A DNA stretch of 32,165 nucleotides from Bacteroidales bacterium (GCA_019429365.1 JAHYJD010000035.1:1-32165); one strand, 5' to 3'; counted from the stretch's first letter, positions 25,145 through 31,813 are shown. The notes: generated from the sequence alone by a model not told the origin. Translations and numbers: made by a program.

Positions 25145-27286
25145 ATGAAAAACATGCCCGTTCTGTTCTTTTCAGCATTGATAATTTGTATGTTAACGCC
25201 ATTGCAGGCCCAGAACGATGCGGCACAAAGGCTTTATCAGCAAGGCATTTTCCAGATGGAAGCCATGGGCAATTTTACCGCTGCCATTGAGATATTCGAA
25301 AAACTGGTAGCTGATTATCCCCAAAACAAGTCACTTGCTTCGCGGGCACTGCTTATGGCGGGCCGCTGCCACGAAAAGCTTGGGCGGGAAGAAGCCGAGA
25401 AAGCCTACAACCGGATATTGGAAGAATACAGCGACCAGCGCGAAATTGTCAACGAGGCACGGGCCCGCCTACTGGCCCTCTCCGAGCGCCCAACGCAAGC
25501 AGTACACACTGGCATGATTACACGAAAGGTTTGGAAAGGTCCCTATGCATGTGCCCTTAGCAATATATCACCAGATGGAAATTATGTAATATCTACTGAC
25601 TGGACAACAGGCGATCTGGCCCTGTTTGAGCTGGCAACTAACCAAACCCGGCGACTCACAAACAAAGGGCCGCGGTCTGAATCTTCCGCGTATGCCCTTT
25701 TCCCTGTTTTCTCTCATGATGGTAAATACATTGCCTATACCTGGTTTGAAGATAACAGTGATTGCGGGCTTAGAATGTTTGACATGGAAAGCGGAGAAGT
25801 TCAGGTGCTTCTGGATGAAAAAAGCTTGTATTTTCAAGTATTGGAATGGGCGCCTGATGGAAAGTCCCTGATTGTGTATACCATGGAAAATTATGAAGAC
25901 ACCCGCTTCTGCCAATATTTTATTGAAAAAGACAGCCTTTCCCTGCTAAAATCATTCAATCATCATTTAAACCCGGTAAAAGTTGTTTTTTCACCTGAAG
26001 GTAAATACATTGCATTCGACAGCCATGCAAGGAGTCTTGAAAATCAGGTGAATATTAATTCGATCGATCTTGAGACCAAAGAACAATTTGAGTTGGTGAA
26101 CCACCCTTCTGAGAATTTTGTATGTGGCTGGACGCCCGATGGTACCCAGCTGGTTTTTATCAGCAATCGCACCGGGGTCAATGCTATCTGGACCATTCCG
26201 GTAAAGGAGGGCAAAGCTGCAGGAGCACCTGAGTTGCTTAAAACCGATGTCGGCTTTTCAATAACACCTATAAGGTTAACAGAAAGAGGCTCTTTTTTTT
26301 ACGGGGTTGACTCAGGAAGTCGCGACGTTTATATTGCATCATTTAACCCTGAAGAAACGGAGCCCTTCGGACCGCCAATAAAAATATCGCAGCAACATGA
26401 AGGGTCAAACAGAGCAGCAACCTGGTCGGGCGATGGAAGGTATATTGCCTATACCGCCACCAGGCAACAGAAACCCGCTGCTCATTCAAATGCCGTAATT
26501 ATTCACGATTTGGAAACCGGCCGTGATCAAAATATTGTTCTTGATATTAGCATGGCTCTTGATTACATCGCCTGGTCGCCTGATAATAAATCAATTGCTT
26601 TAAGCGCAATATATAATAAGGCTGGCCAGCAATTGCAAGGACTTTTTATTCTGAACACAACAACCGGAGAGATCGCCGAAACGATCAGAGAAGGATTGAA
26701 TCAGGAATTACTTTTCAAGCCTGCCTGGTCAGAAGACGGAAAATACTTGTATTATTTTCAAAGGGAACAACCCGACTTGAGATATTTTCTTTTGGAACGA
26801 AACATGCAGACAGGCCATGAAAAAGCCTTGCTTGCACTTTCAGAATATATTGTCGGTACAGGCAACGAGTGGCCCACGCTCGAACTGGTTTATTCGTCAC
26901 ATGGTAATATGCTTGCTTTCTCCCGTAGTTCAGCCCTTAATAGAAGATCAGACCTGTTCCTTATAGACTTAAAAGACAACGACCCCAAGCCCCGCGCAAT
27001 TCATACTGCTGATTATCCGGAAGTTATCAGAAGAGCCCTTTCATTCGATGGAGACGAAGTTAGGTTTATTAAAAGCAGGCTGGACGAAAAAAACATCCAC
27101 CGTGATTTTGAGCTATGGTCGATCAGCATTGTCAGCGAAGAAGCCCGGAAAATAAAAGATATCCCTATAGAGTTCCGGCTTTTTTCACTGCATCCCGATG
27201 GTAAAACTGCTGTTTTTAACATGGGGCTCCATCATAATCCATGCGAGATCTGGGTCATTGACAACCTGTTGCCGGGCCGTAAATAA
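25145..27286 (+). CDS. Exported TPR plus TolB-like beta-propeller protein
   Basis: 713 residues. I start it at 25145 (MKNMPVLFFS) because this gives a signal peptide cut near LQAQN and follows a GGAG ribosome site; the frame also opens at 25052, but that lies inside the operator. Residues ~22-110 are TPR-like (AQRLYQQGIFQMEAMGNFTAAIEIFEKLV). The rest is a WD40-like/PD40 beta-propeller with at least eight blade signatures: FSHDGKYIAYT, WAPDGKSLIVY, FSPEGKYIAFD, WTPDGTQLVFISNR, WSGDGRYIAYT, WSPDNKSIAL, WSEDGKYLYYF and LHPDGKTAVF. Such proteins act in the periplasm or on the surface, usually in binding. It follows the two-component genes and operator copy A, so it may be an output or a sensory partner of the TPR-bearing kinase. 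Confidence 0.88.
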   Translation: MKNMPVLFFSALIICMLTPLQAQNDAAQRLYQQGIFQMEAMGNFTAAIEIFEKLVADYPQNKSLASRALLMAGRCHEKLGREEAEKAYNRILEEYSDQREIVNEARARLLALSERPTQAVHTGMITRKVWKGPYACALSNISPDGNYVISTDWTTGDLALFELATNQTRRLTNKGPRSESSAYALFPVFSHDGKYIAYTWFEDNSDCGLRMFDMESGEVQVLLDEKSLYFQVLEWAPDGKSLIVYTMENYEDTRFCQYFIEKDSLSLLKSFNHHLNPVKVVFSPEGKYIAFDSHARSLENQVNINSIDLETKEQFELVNHPSENFVCGWTPDGTQLVFISNRTGVNAIWTIPVKEGKAAGAPELLKTDVGFSITPIRLTERGSFFYGVDSGSRDVYIASFNPEETEPFGPPIKISQQHEGSNRAATWSGDGRYIAYTATRQQKPAAHSNAVIIHDLETGRDQNIVLDISMALDYIAWSPDNKSIALSAIYNKAGQQLQGLFILNTTTGEIAETIREGLNQELLFKPAWSEDGKYLYYFQREQPDLRYFLLERNMQTGHEKALLALSEYIVGTGNEWPTLELVYSSHGNMLAFSRSSALNRRSDLFLIDLKDNDPKPRAIHTADYPEVIRRALSFDGDEVRFIKSRLDEKNIHRDFELWSISIVSEEARKIKDIPIEFRLFSLHPDGKTAVFNMGLHHNPCEIWVIDNLLPGRK

Positions 27287-27310
27287 GAATAAAAGACTGC
27301 TTGGGGGGTT

Positions 27311-27437
27311 GTCATTCCGAAGGTAGTGAAACGTAGTGAGGAACCGTAAGCCCTGCGAAGCCAATCTCCTTTTCTAAGAGATTTAGCTTTGCTGCTACTT
27401 CGTGGTCTCTCCAGTAAGTATGGGATCGAAATGACAG
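27311..27437. repeat. Palindromic interspersed repeat unit without large hairpin
   Basis: The unit is bounded by TGTCATTCCGA-type and TCGAAATGACA-type ends, which are inverted repeats of each other. Near its centre AATCTC (27363-27368) pairs with GAGATT (27378-27383), and GCGAAGC pairs imperfectly with GCTTTGC just outside. It looks like a right half joined to a left half of the composite repeats listed below. Confidence 0.7.
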
Positions 27438-27680
27438 CCCAGTCCATTTAAAAAGAGTTTTAGCTTCGCTGCTAATTCGTGGTCTCAACCGCAAGAGCGG
27501 GTTCGAAATGACAGCCTACTCCATTTAAAAAGAGTTTTCTCAGCGCAAGCGCTTCGAAATGACAGGGTGCTTTACACTGGGGAAGTGGAAACAGGGCGGC
27601 GCTGCGCGCCGCCCTGTTTCCACTATTATTCTATCTGTAGGCCCTGTCATTCCGAACGAAGTGAGGAATCTCAAATAAAG
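27438..27680. repeat. Composite palindromic repeat R1 with tandem left arms
   Basis: Two left-arm units end in TCGAAATGACAG at 27503-27514 and 27554-27565, with a third end at 27426-27437. The first two such ends are each followed by the same TCCATTTAAAAAGAG stretch. A 19-bp hairpin follows (27584-27624), and then the right arm CTGTCATTCCGAACGAAGTG, ending in AGGAATCTCAA. Arms and hairpin recur at R2 and R3. The region between the propeller gene and the GIY-YIG gene holds nothing else that I can recognise. Confidence 0.75.
27584..27624. repeat. Perfect 19-bp hairpin of R1
   Basis: The left arm AGTGGAAACAGGGCGGCGC pairs without mismatch with bases 27606-27624 around a TGC loop. The cap-proximal part (AGGGCGGCGC) is shared with R2; the distal eight bases are not, yet still pair. 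It could terminate transcription, but there is no U-tract directly after it. Confidence 0.9.
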
Positions 27681-27787
27681 TAGTGTAAAGCCACCAGGAA
27701 AAAGTTGGGGTAAAACTTGTTTTTTAAGTGTCAATAAATTCTCTGGAATTCCTATTTATTGTTATAGTCTGAATTTGGAAACAGCAG

Positions 27788-28108
27788 TTACTGATACATC
27801 CTTTCAATACCATCAACCGCATCATTCATGAACTTCCAGTCAGGATTTAGTTTTTCAATGAGTTTGGTTTTATTCGCTTTACCCCATTTTTTAATTTGCT
27901 TCTCTCTGGATATCGCCATTTCTATATCATTGTATTGCTCATAGTAAACAAGGTACTTGCAGTTGTATTTCTTAGTAAATCCTTCAATTTGCCCGGCATA
28001 ATGCTCATTTACTCTTCTTGACAAAGAATTGGTAACTCCCACATACAAAACATTTTTTCCAATGTTTGTAATAATGTAGACATAATAATTGCGCTTGAGA
28101 TTGGTCAT
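27788..28108 (-). CDS. Small single-domain GIY-YIG nuclease
   Basis: 106 residues, essentially one GIY-YIG (URI) nuclease domain. The GIY element is YYVYII, the YIG element LYVGVT, followed by a conserved Arg and His region (SLSRRVNEH), FTKKYNCKYLVYYE, and the metal-binding Glu in AISREKQIKKW. These are the expected catalytic landmarks, so an active Mg2+-dependent DNA-cleaving fold is likely. Proteins of this size are numerous in Bacteroidota and are often misnamed as UvrC parts. The gene lies between composite repeats R1 and R2, with ~108 and ~81 bp of unique DNA on each side. Its function is unknown; association with the palindromic repeats is the main clue. Confidence 0.9.
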   Translation of the reverse strand: MTNLKRNYYVYIITNIGKNVLYVGVTNSLSRRVNEHYAGQIEGFTKKYNCKYLVYYEQYNDIEMAISREKQIKKWGKANKTKLIEKLNPDWKFMNDAVDGIERMYQ

Positions 28109-28188
28109 AATTTGGTGTGGTTTCTTAAAGACTCCATTATAAAAGGCGAATTTTTTATAAAGTTAAGTTAGTTTGAAGAAAACTTATT

Positions 28189-28415
28189 GATTTAGCTTCG
28201 CTGCTACTTCTTGGTATCACCCCAAAAGAAACCTAAAAAAGAATAGTTTTCTCACCCGCAAGAGCGGGTTCGAAATGACACACACTTCGCTTAAAAGGAG
28301 GTGAATCAGGGCGGCGCTGCGCGCCGCCCTGATTCACCTATTATTCTATCCTGAGCGCCATGTCATTCCGAACGCAGTGAGGAATCTCAAGCCCGGCGAA
28401 GCCCATCTATTTTTT
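28189..28415. repeat. Composite palindromic repeat R2
   Basis: The left arm starts GATTTAGCTTCGCTGCTAC and ends CACCCGCAAGAGCGGG plus TTCGAAATGACA. The hairpin 28299-28339 and the right arm TGTCATTCCGAACGCAGTGA, then GGAATCTCAAGCCC, follow. The order and orientation are the same as in R1 and R3. Inside the left arm CCCGC-AAGA-GCGGG is itself a small hairpin. Confidence 0.75.
28299..28339. repeat. Perfect 19-bp hairpin of R2
   Basis: The left arm AGGTGAATCAGGGCGGCGC pairs fully with 28321-28339 around a TGC loop. Relative to R1 the distal stem changed from GTGGAAAC to GGTGAATC with matching changes on the opposite arm. Confidence 0.9.
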
Positions 28416-28513
28416 TCTCTTTCTGGAATTCTCATCCAGCTTCATGACATTTCTTTGCATGCCAGGAAGAAAAATGCCGTGTAGAGAAAGAATTAATCTG
28501 TTTACCGGTAAAT

Positions 28514-28569
28514 CTTGACAATTCCTGACAATTTCTTCACCCTCTTGACATTTTAAGGTCATAACTTTC
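28514..28569 (+). promoter_or_regulatory. Phased four-unit operator and promoter, copy B
   Basis: Units start at 28514 (CTTGACA), 28524 (CCTGACA), 28535 (CTTCACC) and 28544 (CTTGACA), with the same 10/11/9 spacing as copies A and C. Eleven bases after the last unit is TAACTTTC (28562-28569), one mismatch from TAnnTTTG. The last unit lies where an activator would contact polymerase at a weak -33 region. Confidence 0.75.
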
Positions 28570-28590
28570 CATAGCGTTTTTTTTCACGTA

Positions 28591-28716
28591 GTGGAAATAA
28601 AGAAACCCATGCAGTATGGCATTTCGGGCCTGATCAATGATTCACTTTTAGAAACAATATATGGAGGGAACCTTATGGGAGAAGAGACTTATGGTGGCAT
28701 TGGCCAAAATTGCTAA
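28591..28716 (+). CDS. Possible 41-residue peptide with a double-glycine-type leader
   Basis: The frame starts with GTG at 28591 (aligned with the ATG at 29886 of the related leader) or with ATG at 28609 (35 residues). The N-terminal part reads MEIKKPMQYGISGLINDS, then LLETIYGG, then a 15-residue tail NLMGEETYGGIGQNC. Relative to the GG, hydrophobic residues lie at -4 (Ile), -7 (Leu) and -12 (Ile), as in peptides cleaved by double-glycine peptidase transporters. The start lies ~20 bp after the -7-like box. No transporter or modifying enzyme is in the window. It could instead be an untranslated leader or a regulatory upstream ORF. The second ATG at 28675, with GGAGG in front, would give only 13 residues. 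Confidence 0.35.
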   Translation: MEIKKPMQYGISGLINDSLLETIYGGNLMGEETYGGIGQNC

Positions 28717-28788
28717 TTAATGGATTTTTAAAATTGACTTTTTTAACCAAAAACAAGAAAAATGTGATTAACTAAAAACCCAAAAGAA

Positions 28789-29376
28789 ATGAAAACACTA
28801 GTAAGAATGCTGATGTGCCTGGCCTGTGTGGCTGTGCTTTCCAGCTGCGAAAAGGATCCCGAATTTAGCGGATCAGTTAACCTGGGTGAATTGAAAAATT
28901 TTGATGCAAACTTCATTGTTCAGGATTTTACACTACCCGATGCCCCAATTTTAGATGGAGGCTGCCTGAAAACGTGGAAAGGGTTTGGAGAATCCTACAT
29001 TCTGGGTCAGTTCTCCGTTGAAATGAATCTGCTTTGTGACATTGAAAACCTAAGGTTCTGTTACTTAATCGGAACATTCCATGCACAAGATGGCAGCGCA
29101 ATATTTTTCAACATTGCGGAAGGAGAATATGCGTGCAATCTGGGCGAAGATTGTGTAGATTTCCAATACAGTTTCAATGAGCCAGCCGTAATCTCAGGAG
29201 GTACCGGACGATTTGCTGGGGCCACAGGGGGCTTCCACACTAATGCTTTAATTCATAACGGAGAAATCTTTAACTGGTTTGCCAAATTTTCCTGCAAAGG
29301 AGACATTAAACTTCGGCTGGGAAATCAAGAAAATCAATCAGGTGGTGGTTCGTTAATCCCCGAACCAACCCCTTAA
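28789..29376 (+). CDS. Lipoprotein with dirigent/allene-oxide-cyclase-like motif
   Basis: 195 residues. The lipobox VLSSC places the lipidated cysteine at residue 20. The mature part is beta-rich and has several cysteines (GGCLKTW, LLCDIENLRFCY, YACNLGEDCVDF, FSCKGD), which may form disulfides outside the cytoplasm. The segment ISGGTGRFAGATGGFHTNA resembles the GTGRFAGATG turn of the dirigent / allene oxide cyclase barrel superfamily; this is a motif-level match only. The C-terminus is a Gly/Ser/Pro tail. The gene lies downstream of operator copy B. A surface binding role is possible; no catalytic motif is identified. Confidence 0.8.
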   Translation: MKTLVRMLMCLACVAVLSSCEKDPEFSGSVNLGELKNFDANFIVQDFTLPDAPILDGGCLKTWKGFGESYILGQFSVEMNLLCDIENLRFCYLIGTFHAQDGSAIFFNIAEGEYACNLGEDCVDFQYSFNEPAVISGGTGRFAGATGGFHTNALIHNGEIFNWFAKFSCKGDIKLRLGNQENQSGGGSLIPEPTP

Positions 29377-29570
29377 GCAAAAGATTTACCAAAAGAAGCT
29401 GCTTTTAAAAGAAATACCAATAAATACCTTCTTTAGTCACTGCAGCAATCCTTTGATTTGCCTGTTCCAGCAACATTATTCAACCACCACAGGAGTTTCT
29501 TAACGGCGCTGCAAGCTGGGTTCTTCCAAAACCCGTTTGGGAAACTTGTCCGAATAAATAAGAAAAGCTT
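29377..29570. other. Spacer between the lipoprotein gene and repeat R3
   Basis: About 190 bp with no gene or recognised signal. Short open frames here on both strands cross the repeat and have no family features. The next ~400 bp up to 29969 hold R3, operator copy C and a conserved leader. Confidence 0.6.
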
Positions 29571-29774
29571 AGATTTAGCTTTGCTGCTAATTCGTGGTCT
29601 CACCCGCAAGAGCGGGTTCGAAATGTCAGGGTGCCTTTTGCCGGGGGGAGGGCTTTTGTGCGGCGCTTGGCGACGCACAAAAGCCCTATTATTAAAATTG
29701 CGGGCCCTATCATTCCGAACGCAGTGAGGAATCTCAAGCCCAGCAAAGCAATCCTTTTTTTGAAGAGATTTAGC
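29571..29774. repeat. Composite palindromic repeat R3
   Basis: The left arm AGATTTAGCTTTGCTGCTAA ends in CCCGCAAGAGCGGG plus TTCGAAATGTCAGGGTG. The hairpin 29649-29687 and right arm ATCATTCCGAACGCAGTGAG, then GAATCTCAAGCCCAGC, follow. Beyond it a start of another left arm (GAGATTTAGC, 29765-29774) is seen and then lost. Confidence 0.75.
29649..29687. repeat. Hairpin of R3
   Basis: The left arm AGGGCTTTTGTGCG (29649-29662) pairs fully with CGCACAAAAGCCCT (29674-29687). Inside, after one G-A mismatch, CGC pairs with GCG around a TTG loop. The stem sequence differs from R1/R2, but total length (39 nt) and GC-rich cap are alike. Confidence 0.85.
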
Positions 29775-29808
29775 ATCCCTCCTGCTACCCGAAGCAAACC
29801 CATACAAT

Positions 29809-29864
29809 CTTGACAATTCTTGACAATTTTTTCACACTCTTGACATTTTAAGGTCATATCTTTC
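29809..29864 (+). promoter_or_regulatory. Phased four-unit operator and promoter, copy C
   Basis: Units start at 29809 (CTTGACA), 29819 (CTTGACA), 29830 (TTTCACA) and 29839 (CTTGACA), again 10/11/9 bp apart. TATCTTTC (29857-29864) follows after 11 bp. The bases TTTTAAGGTCATA between the last unit and the -7 box are identical in B and C. Confidence 0.75.
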
Positions 29865-29885
29865 CCTAGCGTTTTTTGATCCGGC

Positions 29886-29972
29886 ATGGGAATAAAGAAA
29901 CCCATGTTGCACGGCATTTCAGGTCTGATCAATAATTCAATTTTTATAACAAAAACGGAGGAAATCCTATGA
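29886..29972 (+). CDS. Short upstream ORF coupled to the pseudo-subtilase gene
   Basis: A 28-codon frame, ATG at 29886, related to the small ORF after operator B: both contain IKKPM, then GISGLIN and a Ser two residues on. Here a one-base difference shifts the frame after the shared part, so there is no GG motif, and the stop TGA overlaps the next start as ATGA. This suggests a leader peptide with translational coupling, or the remnant of a peptide gene. Translation is not proven. Confidence 0.3.
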   Translation: MGIKKPMLHGISGLINNSIFITKTEEIL

Positions 29973-31771
29973 AAACAAAAACCTTAATGGTAGCCCTGGC
30001 CGCATTGCTAATCGGCAGCCTTTGCTTTTTAGCCTGCCAGAAAGAACTACCGCTTCATGAAGGGCCTGATGCGGAAATTTCGCTCCTCACGGACGAATAC
30101 ATCGTGGTATTCAAAGATGGGGTAACTGATGTGCCCGGGCTGGCCCGGCAACTTGTTGAAAGCCATGATGGCGAGATCAGTCACATTTACCAGTATGCCA
30201 TCAAGGGCTTTGCTGCCACACTGTCTTCTGAGGCAATTAAAGCCCTGCGAAAACATCCGCAGATCGCATGGATTGAAGCTGATCAGATGGCTTGGATACC
30301 TAGGCAAAAAGTAACCGGAACCCAATTTGGAGTTTTGGAAAAAACTGGCTCGCAAACGGGTGATGTCCCTTGGGGGCTCGACAGAATCGATCAGTTCGAA
30401 CTACCACTGGACAATACCTACAACTATAACCTGACCGGTAATGGTGTGCACGTCTATATAATTGGTACGGGCATTCGGTTCACCCATAATGAGTTCTGGG
30501 ATGAAGAAAATCAGGAATTTCGCGCTGTGCCTGGATTTGACTACAGAGGTGATGGCTGGGACACCAGTGATATCGGGAGGGGCACAAGTTTGTCCTCAGT
30601 CGTTGGGGGAAATACCTATGGAGTGGCAAAGAATGTCACTCTAGTATCCGTACGCGTGATTGGCCCTGGTCCAGCGGCCAAGAACATCATCGCAGGTGTG
30701 GACTATGTGACAGCTTATCATGAAAAGCCCGCCGTGGCCCTCATGGACATTATTAGTGCCCAGTCTGATGCCCTTGAGGCTGCCATTCGCAATTCTGTTG
30801 CTGCTGGCGTCACCTATGTGGTCACTGAGATGGACGATTACCCCTCCTGCAATTATACTCCATCCCGCATGCCAGAGGTTATTACTGTGAGTGCCACAAG
30901 GAGAGACGATGAAAGAAGGAAGCCGTCATCGGATGTGAGTTGCGTCAACATTTTTGCTCCAGGTACTGGCATTCCCTCTGCTCGCAACAATAGCGATGAT
31001 GATACCAGTATTTACTCCGGCTCTACTTGGGCTGCGGCCCATGTGGCGGGTGTTGCGGCTTTGTACCTGGAAACAAATCCAACCGCCCCGCCTAGCGAGG
31101 TGTTCGCGGCAGTGATTGCGGCAGCGACACCTAACGTAGTTACCTACAATGGGGTTACTTTGGACAAACCACTGCTATACAGCCTGGCATGGAACGGCGG
31201 GGATCCGCCTCCACCTCCACCAAACCAACCACCTGTCGCTGATTTCAGCTTCACAACCTCGGACCTGACGGTAACCTTCACCGACTTGAGCCATGATCCC
31301 GACTGTGAGGTGGTGGCCTGGGCCTGGAATTTCGGCGACGGGACCTTTTCGACCGAACGGAGTCCATCCCACACCTACGGTGCAGCAGGGACTTACACCG
31401 TAACGCTGACCGTAACGGACAATGAGGGCGCCACTGGCACTGCATCGCAGGACGTGACTGTCGCGGAAGGCAATGGCGGGGATCCTGACGAACCCGTACT
31501 TTCCATCGATATCTTTGACCTTACCAACACCAGCAATCCACAGTTTGCCCGCGTGAGGGTTGACTGGGAAGTTTCGGGTGAAAATCTCTCTGAAGTTATG
31601 CTGCAAATTACTGGACCCAATAATGACTCACAGACCTGGAATGTAAGCGGAAGTAGCGCATCCGGAAGGCACGAGTTCGCTTTTCGCCGCGGGTTTGGTA
31701 CTTATAATGTCACGTTAACTGTTATAGATGCCAGTGGCCAATTAGAAAAGACCAAGAACATAACGCTATAA
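29969..31771 (+). CDS. Subtilisin-like (S8) lipoprotein lacking all catalytic residues, with I9 and PKD domains
   Basis: 600 residues. Lipobox FLACQ gives lipidated Cys23; residues ~43-110 form an I9 inhibitor-type propeptide (EYIVVFKDG...IAWIEADQ); ~130-390 the S8 fold; ~420-502 a PKD domain (WNFGDGTFSTERSPSHTYG); ~510-600 another Ig-like domain. The scaffold matches the proteinase K/aqualysin group (GVAKNVTLVSVRV, AGVDYVTA, NIFAPGTGI, AHVAGVAALYL). The catalytic Asp is Gly166 (IIGTGI for VIDTGI), the His is Ser207 (GRGTSLSS for GHGTHVAG), the Ser is Thr353 (GSTWAAAHVAG for GTSMAAPHVAG), and the oxyanion Asn is Asp289. It should therefore be inactive as a protease, perhaps a binding protein. 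The frame is intact. The start follows GGAGG and operator copy C. Confidence 0.9.
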   Translation: MKTKTLMVALAALLIGSLCFLACQKELPLHEGPDAEISLLTDEYIVVFKDGVTDVPGLARQLVESHDGEISHIYQYAIKGFAATLSSEAIKALRKHPQIAWIEADQMAWIPRQKVTGTQFGVLEKTGSQTGDVPWGLDRIDQFELPLDNTYNYNLTGNGVHVYIIGTGIRFTHNEFWDEENQEFRAVPGFDYRGDGWDTSDIGRGTSLSSVVGGNTYGVAKNVTLVSVRVIGPGPAAKNIIAGVDYVTAYHEKPAVALMDIISAQSDALEAAIRNSVAAGVTYVVTEMDDYPSCNYTPSRMPEVITVSATRRDDERRKPSSDVSCVNIFAPGTGIPSARNNSDDDTSIYSGSTWAAAHVAGVAALYLETNPTAPPSEVFAAVIAAATPNVVTYNGVTLDKPLLYSLAWNGGDPPPPPPNQPPVADFSFTTSDLTVTFTDLSHDPDCEVVAWAWNFGDGTFSTERSPSHTYGAAGTYTVTLTVTDNEGATGTASQDVTVAEGNGGDPDEPVLSIDIFDLTNTSNPQFARVRVDWEVSGENLSEVMLQITGPNNDSQTWNVSGSSASGRHEFAFRRGFGTYNVTLTVIDASGQLEKTKNITL

Positions 31772-31813
31772 TTGAAATTGCAGCTTCGGAAACAAACTTC
31801 TGGAGCAAAACAC

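Larger units (their letters stand above)
28416..28788 (+). other. Leader region carrying operator copy B and a small ORF
   Basis: No conventional gene. In order: ~95 bp of unremarkable DNA, operator-promoter copy B (28514-28569), a leader that is clearly homologous to the one before 29969 (28570-28677) and encodes a 41-codon ORF, then ~70 bp of AT-rich DNA up to the lipoprotein start. The homology with the region before 29969 stops at the ATG of 28675. Confidence 0.7.

Noticed and set aside
27287-28420. CRISPR array
   Set aside because: The repeats are few, unequal in length, palindromic and lack regular spacers; no cas genes are present.
28514-28550. TTGACA as sigma-70 -35 boxes
   Set aside because: Four phased units at three loci fit a regulator site better; Bacteroidota promoters do not use the E. 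coli -35, and the spacing to the -7 box is wrong for it.
29433-29932. Minus-strand frames of 110-127 codons across R3
   Set aside because: They run through the palindromic repeat and operator C; the predicted peptides are repeat translations with no family resemblance.
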